A DNA stretch of 64,000 nucleotides, taken from NCEH01 sp043195125. Lineage in GTDB: Bacteria; Pseudomonadota; Alphaproteobacteria; Rhizobiales; Xanthobacteraceae. The notes beneath the pieces are model-generated. The model worked only from the letters and a program-made list of their open reading frames with translations. It was not told the DNA's origin and did not search any database. The number at the start of each line of letters is the position of its first letter. Position 1 is the first letter of the stretch. Shown one piece after another: positions 51,961-60,043 of this stretch. The stretch lies in NCBI RefSeq assembly GCF_043195125.1, contig NZ_JBAFWR010000001.1; one strand, written 5' to 3'. Position numbers and translations under genes: made by a program.

Positions 51961-52692
51961 ATGGCCGATGTCACGCTGCCAGCCGCCTTCGCCGCCGGCC
52001 TTGCGAGCTTCCTCTCCCCCTGCGTCCTGCCTTTGGTGCCGCCTTATCTGTGCTTCCTCGGCGGCGCGACGCTGGAAGACCTCTCCAAGGCTGAACCGCT
52101 GCAGCAGGTGGGGCGGCGCGCGATTTTCGGCGCGCTGCTGTTCGTGAGTGGCTTTACCGTTGTGTTTGTCGCCTTGGGCGCCGGCGCCTCTGCCATTGGC
52201 GAGGTGCTGCGCGCGCATCAGGAGGTGCTGTCCATCATCGCCGGTCTCGCGATCATCGTGATGGGGCTGAATTTCCTCGGCGTTTTCAAGATCCATCTGC
52301 TGTCGCGGACCGCCCGGCCGCACGTGAACGAGCCGACCGGCCTGTGGGGGGCGTTCGTAATGGGCCTCGCCTTTGCTTTCGGCTGGACGCCGTGCCTCGG
52401 GCCGGTGCTGGGCGCGATCCTCGCGGTGGCCGGATCGGAGGCAACGGTCGCGAAGGGTGCGGGCCTGCTTGCGATCTATTCCGCCGGTCTCGGTGTGCCG
52501 TTCCTGTTGGCGGCGGTGGCGGTGCGGCCGTTCCTGGACGGCCTGCGCCACATGCGCCGCCTTCTGCCGGTGATGGAGAAGGTGATGGGGGCGATGCTGG
52601 TGCTCACCGGCATCGCTTTCATGTCGGGCTGGATTGCCAGCGTCTCCTACTGGCTGATTGAGACGTTTCCGGCCCTTTCCACCATCGGGTGA
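51961..52692 (+). CDS. ccdA: Cytochrome c biogenesis protein CcdA
   Basis: CcdA passes reducing power from cytoplasmic thioredoxin across the membrane for cytochrome c and protein thiol handling. The 243-residue protein has six helices. The two redox cysteines are in SFLSPCVLPLVPPYLCFLGG in helix 1 and GWTPCLGPVLGAIL in helix 4, as in the family. I start it at the ATG giving MADVTLPAAF. Its neighbours are a divergent peptidase and a convergent glutathione S-transferase, so it is not in a ccm operon. Confidence 0.92.
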   Translation: MADVTLPAAFAAGLASFLSPCVLPLVPPYLCFLGGATLEDLSKAEPLQQVGRRAIFGALLFVSGFTVVFVALGAGASAIGEVLRAHQEVLSIIAGLAIIVMGLNFLGVFKIHLLSRTARPHVNEPTGLWGAFVMGLAFAFGWTPCLGPVLGAILAVAGSEATVAKGAGLLAIYSAGLGVPFLLAAVAVRPFLDGLRHMRRLLPVMEKVMGAMLVLTGIAFMSGWIASVSYWLIETFPALSTIG

Positions 52693-52697
52693 AGCGC

Positions 52698-53318
52698 TCA
52701 GGTGAGCGGCGTCATGACCGCGTCGCGATAGGCCGGGCGGTCTTTCAGCCGTACGTACCAGGCTTCCAGATGAGGCATCGGCGGGCGGGTTATGGGCATT
52801 TCGAACCACCCATAAGCGAAGCAGCCGAGCGGGATATCGCCCATCGCGAAAGCGTCCCCCGACAGATAGGGATGGTCCGCGAGCGCGGCGTCCGCCCGCG
52901 CCAGAAGATCTGCGCAGGCGACGATGCCGGCCTCCACCGCGCCCATGTCGCGCTTCTCCGGATCGAGCCGGATGAGGTTCCAGAACACATCCCGGAACGG
53001 CGCGGCAAATGAGGTGGAGGTCCAATCCATCCATTTGTCGCCGATGGCGCGCACGGCTGGATTTTCCGGCCATAGCGTGCCGGCTCCGTGGCGGGCTGCA
53101 AGATAACGCACGACGGCATTGGATTCCCACAGGATCAAGCCCTGGTCTTCCACACAGGGAACGAGTCCGTTGGGATTCAGCGCGCGATATTCGGGCTCGT
53201 TCACGAGCCCGAACGGTCCGCCAGCGTTGGCGTGCTCGTAAGGCAGGCTCAATTCCCGTGCGGCCCACACCACTTTCTTCACATTGGTGGAGTTGAGGCG
53301 TCCCCAGATCTTCAGCAT
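52698..53318 (-). CDS. Glutathione S-transferase
   Basis: The 206-residue protein has the thioredoxin-fold N domain with KIWGRLNSTNVKKVVWAARELSLPYEH, the cis-proline region ALNPNGLVPCVED and the glutathione-binding LWESNAVVRYLAARHG, and an all-helical C domain. The serine in NSTNV suggests a theta/beta-like class. The ATG giving MLKIWGRLN is favoured; the longer frame adds an unrelated start. The stop lies five bases from the ccdA stop. Confidence 0.92.
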   Translation of the reverse strand: MLKIWGRLNSTNVKKVVWAARELSLPYEHANAGGPFGLVNEPEYRALNPNGLVPCVEDQGLILWESNAVVRYLAARHGAGTLWPENPAVRAIGDKWMDWTSTSFAAPFRDVFWNLIRLDPEKRDMGAVEAGIVACADLLARADAALADHPYLSGDAFAMGDIPLGCFAYGWFEMPITRPPMPHLEAWYVRLKDRPAYRDAVMTPLT

Positions 53319-53367
53319 CGCTCGTCCTCTTGTCAGTGCGGCGGCGTAACATAAGTGGCGTGCCATG

Positions 53368-53399
53368 AAAAAGGCCCGCGCCGAAGCGCGGGCCTTTCA
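53368..53399 (-). terminator. Intrinsic terminator of the liv operon
   Basis: AAAGGCCCGCGC at 53370-53381 and GCGCGGGCCTTT at 53386-53397 are perfect 12-base arms around a four-base loop. On the minus strand the stem is followed by a T-run, so it terminates the operon after livK. Confidence 0.92.
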
Positions 53400-53418
53400 T
53401 CAGCCGACCGAAATACGG

Positions 53419-54534
53419 TCAGATTTCGCTGTAGGCGCCGTCCTTCCAGATATAGACGACGTAATCCTTCTTGGTGATGTCGCCCTTCTTGTCGAAGGAG
53501 AGCGGGCCAAGAACCGTCTGGAAGGTCGCGCCGGAATGCATGTAGTCGGCGATCTTCTTCGGGTCGGTAGACTTGGTCGCCTCGGCGGCTTGCTTGATAA
53601 TCTGCACGGCGGCGTAGGAATACAGGACATAGCCTTCTGGATCGATGCCCTTCGCCTTAAACTTATCCACCACTTCTTTCGCGGCGGGGTTCTTGCGGGG
53701 ATCGGGACCGAAGGTCATCAGCGTGCCGGCGGCGCCGGGCCCGGCAATGGACCAGAATTCCTTGTCGGTAATGCCGTCGCCCGAGAACAGAACGCTCTTC
53801 AGGCCCTGGTCGCGCATCTGGCGCACGAGCAGCCCGGCTTCAGGATGCAGGCCACCGAAATAGACCAAGTCCACACCCGCTGCCTTCAGCTTGGAGACGA
53901 GAGCGGAATAATCCTTCTCGCCAGGATTGATGCCCTCATAGAGCACTTCCTTAACGCCGCCCTTGTTCATGGCTTTCTGGGTCTCGTCCGCAAGGCCCTT
54001 CCCGTAGGGGGTCTTGTCGTGGACGATGGCGACCTTCTTGTCCTTGAAATTGGCGACGATGTAGTCGCCGGCGACCGCGCCCTGCTGATCGTCGCGGCCG
54101 CAGGTGCGGAACGTGTTCCACATCTTGCGTTCAGTGAACTGCGGGTTGGTCGAGGCCGGGCTGATCTGCAGAACGCCGGCTTCCTCATAATCCGTGGAGG
54201 TCGGGATCGAGACGCCCGAGTTGAAGTGGCCGACCACGTATTTCACGCCGTCGGAGATGAACTTGTTCGCCGCAGATTTGCCCTGCTCGGGCTTCGAGGC
54301 GTCGTCGCCGATCGAAAGCTCGATCTTCTGGCCGTTGATGCCGCCGGCAGCATTGATGTCCGCCACGGCTTGTTCGACGCCCGTCTTGATCTGCGCGCCG
54401 AAAGCGGCATTCGGGCCGGTCATGGGACCGCCCGCGCCCATCTTGAGAGGCGCCTGCGCATAGGCAGCCGACCCGGCCGCCGCAAGGGCGAGGCCGGCAC
54501 CGACCGCGAGGCCGGCAAGTAACAGCTTCCTCAT
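53419..54534 (-). CDS. livK: Branched-chain amino acid ABC transporter, substrate-binding protein
   Basis: The 371-residue periplasmic protein has a signal peptide (MRKLLLAGLAVGAGLALAAAG, cleaved near AAYAQA) and the type I binding-protein fold. Evidence is KMGAGGPMTGPNAAFGAQIKTG, DDQQGAVAGDYIV, VAIVHDKTPYGKGLADETQKAM and YAAVQIIKQAAEATKSTDPKKIADYM. It ends the six-gene liv operon. The binding pocket may accept leucine/isoleucine/valine or other small acids, which sequence alone does not show. Confidence 0.92.
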   Translation of the reverse strand: MRKLLLAGLAVGAGLALAAAGSAAYAQAPLKMGAGGPMTGPNAAFGAQIKTGVEQAVADINAAGGINGQKIELSIGDDASKPEQGKSAANKFISDGVKYVVGHFNSGVSIPTSTDYEEAGVLQISPASTNPQFTERKMWNTFRTCGRDDQQGAVAGDYIVANFKDKKVAIVHDKTPYGKGLADETQKAMNKGGVKEVLYEGINPGEKDYSALVSKLKAAGVDLVYFGGLHPEAGLLVRQMRDQGLKSVLFSGDGITDKEFWSIAGPGAAGTLMTFGPDPRKNPAAKEVVDKFKAKGIDPEGYVLYSYAAVQIIKQAAEATKSTDPKKIADYMHSGATFQTVLGPLSFDKKGDITKKDYVVYIWKDGAYSEI

Positions 54535-54645
54535 CCTGTTCTCCTCTGGTTATACCGTGCGCCGAAGACCCTCACCGCGCCGGCAGAGCGTGCGTCCGGC
54601 CGCCATTGTGCCGGTTTCTCATCGCCTGTCGACACGCCAAATAGG

Positions 54646-55101
54646 TCACGCCGCTTCATCCGTGCCGGCCTTGTTGCGCCAGGAAAGCGGGCCGGCAGAT
54701 TCGTAGAGCCAATCGTAGCGCGCGGTCATCTGCTGCTTGCGCACGGACCGGAAGCCGAGCGTCGCGATGGCGAACAGCAGCACCGCTTCCACGAGATAAT
54801 AGTCGAGCGCGAACAGCGTGCCCTTGAACAGGGCGAAATGGCAGAACCGCACGGCCGCCGTCAGCAGCAGAGAATAGACGAGCACCAGGGTGAAGGGCTT
54901 CCACCCCTTTGCCACGGCCCGCCCCGTGAGCCAGGCGGCGCCGCCGCCCAGAAACAGCGTCACCAGCATGAAATCGCCGGTTGAGACTTCCACCACCGCG
55001 CTCGGCCGTACGATGAAGAGCACCAGCATAGCCGCGAGAGCCAGAACCGGCAGGAGGATCATGGGCGAGGAGGGGCGGCCGGGATGGGGCAGATTCGCCA
55101 T
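54646..55101 (-). CDS. DUF6867 family membrane protein
   Basis: The 151-residue protein has about four hydrophobic segments, ILLPVLALAAMLVLFIV, DFMLVTLFLGGGAAWLTG, FTLVLVYSLLLTAAVRFCHFALF and LDYYLVEAVLLFAIATLGFRSVRKQQM. It lies three bases after livF and 111 before livK, inside the operon. A small membrane protein in this position is conserved in Hyphomicrobiales liv operons and is listed as DUF6867; its role in the transporter is not known. Confidence 0.75.
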   Translation of the reverse strand: MANLPHPGRPSSPMILLPVLALAAMLVLFIVRPSAVVEVSTGDFMLVTLFLGGGAAWLTGRAVAKGWKPFTLVLVYSLLLTAAVRFCHFALFKGTLFALDYYLVEAVLLFAIATLGFRSVRKQQMTARYDWLYESAGPLSWRNKAGTDEAA

Positions 55102-55104
55102 GGC

Positions 55105-55820
<716 letters not shown>

Positions 55821-55824
<4 letters not shown>

Positions 55825-56729
55825 GGTCCCACCTCCTCTTCCACCTGCTCGATGGCATCCTCGTCCACGCCCAGATAGGCGGCAATGACGCGCGGGTCGG
55901 AGCGCACTTCGGCGGGCGTGCCATCCGCGATTTTGCGGCCATATTCCAGCACGATCACGTGGTCCGAAATCTCCATCACCACCGACATGTCGTGCTCGAT
56001 CAGCAGCACGGACGTCTTTTCTTCGCGGATCGCCAGCAGCAACGCATTGAGGGCGGCGGATTCCCGCGGATTGAGTCCGGCCGCGGGCTCGTCCAGGCAC
56101 AACAGGGCCGGCTCACTGCACATGGCGCGGGCGATCTCAAGGCGACGTTGGTCGCCGTAAGGCAGGTCGCCGGCAGGATCGTCCGCGCGATCCACCAGGG
56201 AGATGCGCTCCAGCCAGTGGAGCGCGCGGTCCACCGCCATCTTCTCGCGCCGGCGCCAGCTCGGCAGGTTGAGCAGGGCCGATGGGGAGAGAAGTCCGGT
56301 CTCGGTCAGGCTCATATGCTGGGCAACCAGCAGATTTTCCAGCACCGTCATGCCCGAGAACAGGCGGATGTTCTGAAAGGTGCGGGCGACCTTGGCCTGC
56401 GAGGCCACCTTGTAGTCCGGCAGCCGCTCCAGCAGGAACAGGGCACCGGCATCGGTGCGGGAGGCGGCGAGCCCGTTGCGGGTCAGGGCGTCGATCTCGG
56501 CCGCCGTCGGCGCCCCCCCATGGGCAAGCGCGAGGCGCCCCGAGCTCGGTTTATAAAAGCCGGTGATGCAGTTGAAGACCGTGGTCTTCCCGGCGCCGTT
56601 GGGACCGATGACCGCTGTAATGTCGCCGCGTCCGGCCCGCAGCGAGACATCGCCGACAGCGACAAGGCCGCCGAAACGCATACTCAGATGGTCAACCAGC
56701 AGGATGGGGTCGCTCTCCCAGGGCCTCAT
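55821..56729 (-). CDS. livG: Branched-chain amino acid ABC transporter, ATPase LivG
   Basis: The second ATPase of the importer is 302 residues from the ATG giving MRPWESDPILL. It has Walker A GPNGAGKTT, VARTFQNIRLFSGMTVLENLLVAQH, the GDLPYGDQRRLEIARAM signature, Walker B ALLCLDEPAAGLNP and LLIEHDMSVVM. An insertion of about 35 residues lies between the Walker A region and the Q-loop, as in rhizobial LivG proteins. It overlaps livM and livF by four bases each. Confidence 0.95.
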
Positions 56730-58156
56730 CCGTGGCCCTCCTTCACGAGATCGCCCGAGACCTTCTTGCGTTCCTTCAGGAAGATGGTGGCGAGCCGGCT
56801 GGAGACCAGCCCGCGCGGCCGCCACACCATCACTGCGACCATGGCGAAGCCGAAGATGAGCATGCGGTAAAGGGTGGGGTCGAAATCCGGCCCGAGCAGC
56901 CAAGGGTCCTTCAGGAAGGTGAGGTTGCGCAGCAATTCCATGCCCCCGATCAGCAGGATGGCCGAGGCCGCCACCCCCATCTGGGATCCCATTCCCCCCA
57001 GCACCACGATCGCGAGGATGACCGCCGATTCCATGAAGGTGAATGATTCCGGCGACACGAACCGCACCCGCACCGCGAAGAAAGCACCGGCAAAGCCGCC
57101 GAACATGGCCCCGATGGAGAAGGCGGTGAGCTTGGTCAGGGTGGTGTTGATGCCGAGCGAGCGGCAGGCGATCTCGTCTTCCCGCAGCGCCTCCCAGGCG
57201 CGCCCCACCGGCATGCGCCGCAGCCGCACCGTGGCGAGGGCGGTGAGGGCGGCAAGGCCGAGAATGACGAAATAGAGGAAGATAATGCGGTGCATCGCAT
57301 TGAATTGCAGGCCGAACAGAGCCGCGAACCCATCATCGCCCGAGGAGAAGGGGATGCCGAAGAAGGTAATGGCGGGAATGGAGGAGATGCCCGCGCCGCC
57401 GTTGGTCAGATCCACCCAATTGATCAGCACGAGACGGATGATTTCACCAAAGGCCAGAGTAACGATGGCGAGATAATCACCCCGCAGCCGCAGAACAGGA
57501 AAGCCGAGGATCAGCCCCCAGAAGGCAGCAAGGAGGCCGGAAATGGGAAGGCACAGCCAGAACGACCAGGCGGCCCAAAATCCCTCTCCCAGGTGGCCGG
57601 CGAAGAAATCGTTGATCGGCACGCTGGTGGAAAGCAGCGCGAAGGCATAGGCGCCGACCGCGTAGAAGGCGACATAGCCGAGATCGAGCAGACCCGCGAG
57701 GCCGACCACGATGTTGAGGCCCCAGCCCAACATCACATAGGTCATGATGTAGATGCCGAGATCGATGTAATAGCGGCTTGCGCCGAGGTCGCCGGCCGCG
57801 AGCACCGCGAGTGCGGGAAAGGCGATGGCGAAGGAGAAGAACACCGGCTTCGCGAAGGGCTCCGCCTTGTCGGCGAGCGCTGCCAGCGCTGCATTGCTGC
57901 GCCCGCCCTTGATCCGCCCCGGCCGCCAGAGCGTGAGATGCAGCACGAAGCGCAGCACCGCCACAATGGCCGCGAAGATCAGCACCAGCCCGAACCGATA
58001 GGTGAGAATCAAGGGGCCGCCGGAATCCTCCGTTGCGCGCAGCCCGACCAGAGGCGTCAGGACCAGAAAGGTGAGCACCGCGCTAATGGCGGCATCCTTC
58101 AGCGCGACGGGCAGCACGGCCTCCCGGTGTCCCGCAGACACGCCGGCCTGCATCAA
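56726..58156 (-). CDS. livM: Branched-chain amino acid ABC transporter, permease LivM
   Basis: The 476-residue permease starts with an N-terminal extension of about 125 residues that contains additional hydrophobic stretches, followed by the LivM core: YVMLGWGLNIVVGLAGLLDLGYVAFYAVGAYAFALLS, FPVLRLRGDYLAIVTLAFGEIIRLVLIN and GRAWEALREDEIACRSLGIN, the ABC-coupling loop. The length and extension are as in alphaproteobacterial LivM. Starts and stops overlap livH and livG. Confidence 0.94.
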   Translation of the reverse strand: MMQAGVSAGHREAVLPVALKDAAISAVLTFLVLTPLVGLRATEDSGGPLILTYRFGLVLIFAAIVAVLRFVLHLTLWRPGRIKGGRSNAALAALADKAEPFAKPVFFSFAIAFPALAVLAAGDLGASRYYIDLGIYIMTYVMLGWGLNIVVGLAGLLDLGYVAFYAVGAYAFALLSTSVPINDFFAGHLGEGFWAAWSFWLCLPISGLLAAFWGLILGFPVLRLRGDYLAIVTLAFGEIIRLVLINWVDLTNGGAGISSIPAITFFGIPFSSGDDGFAALFGLQFNAMHRIIFLYFVILGLAALTALATVRLRRMPVGRAWEALREDEIACRSLGINTTLTKLTAFSIGAMFGGFAGAFFAVRVRFVSPESFTFMESAVILAIVVLGGMGSQMGVAASAILLIGGMELLRNLTFLKDPWLLGPDFDPTLYRMLIFGFAMVAVMVWRPRGLVSSRLATIFLKERKKVSGDLVKEGHG

Positions 58157-59070
58157 ACCTTCTCCACTTCCGGCCGGCCGAGCAGGCCCTGGGGCATGAA
58201 GATGAGCGTGATGGCGAGGATGGAGAAGGCGGCCACATCCTTGTATTCAATTGTGAAATAGGCGGACCAGAACGTCTCGATCAGGCCGATGAGCAGGCCG
58301 CCGAGCACTGCACCCGGCAGCGATCCGATGCCGCCCAGCACCGCCGCCGTGAACGCCTTTACACCGGGCACGAAGCCGTCGGAGAAATTCACCACGCCAT
58401 AATTCATCAGATACATGGTGCCCGCAACGGCGGCCAGGGCGGCGCCGATGATGAAGGTGAGGGAAATCGTGCGGTCCACGTCCACGCCAAGGAGCGCCGC
58501 CATCTTGCGGTCCTGCTCGCAGGCACGCTGGGCGCGGCCGAGCGAGGTCTTCTGGACCACGAACCAGAAGATGCCCAGGCACACGGCCGTGACAGCCATG
58601 ATGATCAATTGCTTGTAGGCGAGGGTGACCTGATAGCCGTCCCGATCGATCAGCACGATCACGTCCGTCACCAGGGGAGGGATCGATTTGTTACGCGGGC
58701 CCTGCGCCACCTGCACGAAGTTGGAGAGCAGGATCGACATGCCGATGGCGGAGATCATGGGCGCGAGGCGGAACGAGCCCCGCAGCGGGCGATAGGCAAG
58801 GCGCTCGATCGTCCAGCTCACAAGACCGGTAAAGATCATGGCCACCACAAGCACGATGGCGAGCACGAGGAAGACCGATGTGATGCCGAGCACGGAGGTC
58901 AACAGCAGGAAGCAGGTGAGGCCGATGAAGCTCGACACCATGAACACGTCGCCGTGGGCGAAGTTCACCATGCCGATGATGCCGAAGACCATCGTGTAAC
59001 CGATGGCGATGAGGCCGTAGATGGAGCCTAGCGTCAGCCCGTTGATGAGCTGCTGGAGGAAAATATCCAT
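58153..59070 (-). CDS. livH: Branched-chain amino acid ABC transporter, permease LivH
   Basis: The 305-residue permease begins DIFLQQLINGLTLGSIYGLIAIGYTMVFGIIGMVNFAHGDVFM, which is the family N terminus. GRAQRACEQDRKMAALLGVDVDRTISLTFIIGAALAAVAG is the coupling loop and following helix. It is the first gene of livHMGF-DUF6867-livK, so the operon promoter should lie in the 366-base region upstream. Confidence 0.95.
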   Translation of the reverse strand: MDIFLQQLINGLTLGSIYGLIAIGYTMVFGIIGMVNFAHGDVFMVSSFIGLTCFLLLTSVLGITSVFLVLAIVLVVAMIFTGLVSWTIERLAYRPLRGSFRLAPMISAIGMSILLSNFVQVAQGPRNKSIPPLVTDVIVLIDRDGYQVTLAYKQLIIMAVTAVCLGIFWFVVQKTSLGRAQRACEQDRKMAALLGVDVDRTISLTFIIGAALAAVAGTMYLMNYGVVNFSDGFVPGVKAFTAAVLGGIGSLPGAVLGGLLIGLIETFWSAYFTIEYKDVAAFSILAITLIFMPQGLLGRPEVEKV

Positions 59071-59436
59071 CCGTCCGATGCCCTGTGTTCGAGTGCGCCT
59101 ATTTCTTGATCGTGCCTGGAGTTTGGGCGCTTTCCATTCGACTCATAGCGCGAGGTGCGTCGGGAGACAAATCGGTGCGCGGCTTTGCGCGCAAGCACCG
59201 GAGTTTCCCACAGGCGAAGCGCGACGCAACACCTGGTTGCGTGGCGTCACATGATTTTCATGTCCTCACCTCGGGCCGGGCAGGGAAGGAGTGTCGACTT
59301 GGATTTGCTTTCGCTCGGCCGCGATCGGCCTTGACCACGTCACCTTGGCAGACCCACACTGGAAGAAATAAAAGGTGCGGGCCGGGCCGAAGCGCGAGCG
59401 CGCAACCGGCGTGGCGCCTGCTGCGGGAGGACCTGG
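59071..59436. other. 366-base divergent region, liv operon / coxSLM-like operon
   Basis: No gene is supported. Two perfect inverted repeats lie close together: CGCAAC-N5-GTTGCG at 59225-59241 and ACATGA-TTT-TCATGT at 59249-59263. Either could bind a regulator of one or both divergent operons. Promoter hexamers are not clear. Confidence 0.5.
59225..59263. promoter_or_regulatory. Tandem palindromes in the liv/coxS-like control region
   Basis: CGCAAC (59225-59230), five bases, GTTGCG (59236-59241) and, seven bases later, ACATGA (59249-59254), TTT, TCATGT (59258-59263). Both are perfect. Two such dyads within 39 bases is unusual and suggests operator sites for a dimeric regulator. Confidence 0.45.
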
Positions 59437-59928
59437 ATGACGCAAATTGCCATGACAGTGAACGGCCAGGCGGTTTCTGCGGATGTCGAGCCACGGACCC
59501 TGCTGGTGCAGTTCCTGCGGGAAAAACTGCTGCTGACCGGCACCCACGTCGGCTGCGACACAAGCCAATGCGGGGCCTGCGTGGTGCATCTGGATGGCGC
59601 CGCGGTGAAGGCGTGCACGATGCTGGCCGTGCAGGCCGATGGGCACGCCGTGACCACCATCGAGGGGATCGCGGACGGGGCCACTCTTCATCCCATGCAG
59701 GAAGCCTTCCGCGAGCACCATGGCCTGCAATGCGGGTTCTGCACGCCGGGCATGATCATGACCGCGCTGGATCTGGTGGCCCACCATGGCGCCGAACTCG
59801 ACGAGGCGACCATCCGCGCGCATCTCGACGGCAATCTCTGCCGCTGCACCGGCTATCACAATATCGTCAAGGCGGTAGAGGCTGGTGCGCAGGCCATGGG
59901 CGGCGCGCTGCAGCACGCCGCCGAGTGA
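59437..59928 (+). CDS. coxS: CO-dehydrogenase-like molybdenum hydroxylase, 2Fe-2S small subunit
   Basis: The 163-residue small subunit carries two 2Fe-2S clusters. The plant-type cluster uses C40, C45, C48 and C60 (GCDTSQCGACVVH...KAC). The second uses C99, C102, C135 and C137 (QCGFCTPGM...CRC). It passes electrons from the molybdenum site to FAD. The gene is first in a small-large-medium order; form I CO dehydrogenase operons use M-S-L. Xanthine-dehydrogenase-like relatives have the same small subunit, so the symbol denotes family only. Confidence 0.88.
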   Translation: MTQIAMTVNGQAVSADVEPRTLLVQFLREKLLLTGTHVGCDTSQCGACVVHLDGAAVKACTMLAVQADGHAVTTIEGIADGATLHPMQEAFREHHGLQCGFCTPGMIMTALDLVAHHGAELDEATIRAHLDGNLCRCTGYHNIVKAVEAGAQAMGGALQHAAE

Positions 59929-60043
59929 CGGTGCCGGGCCGTTCGCCCGATTGTCACATGTCCCGGTGCCGTGACGCTGGCCGCCAAGACGCAAGCGCGC
60001 TGCCCGGGGGTCCAAGTTCCGCCAGTCCCCCAGGGAGGACGCC

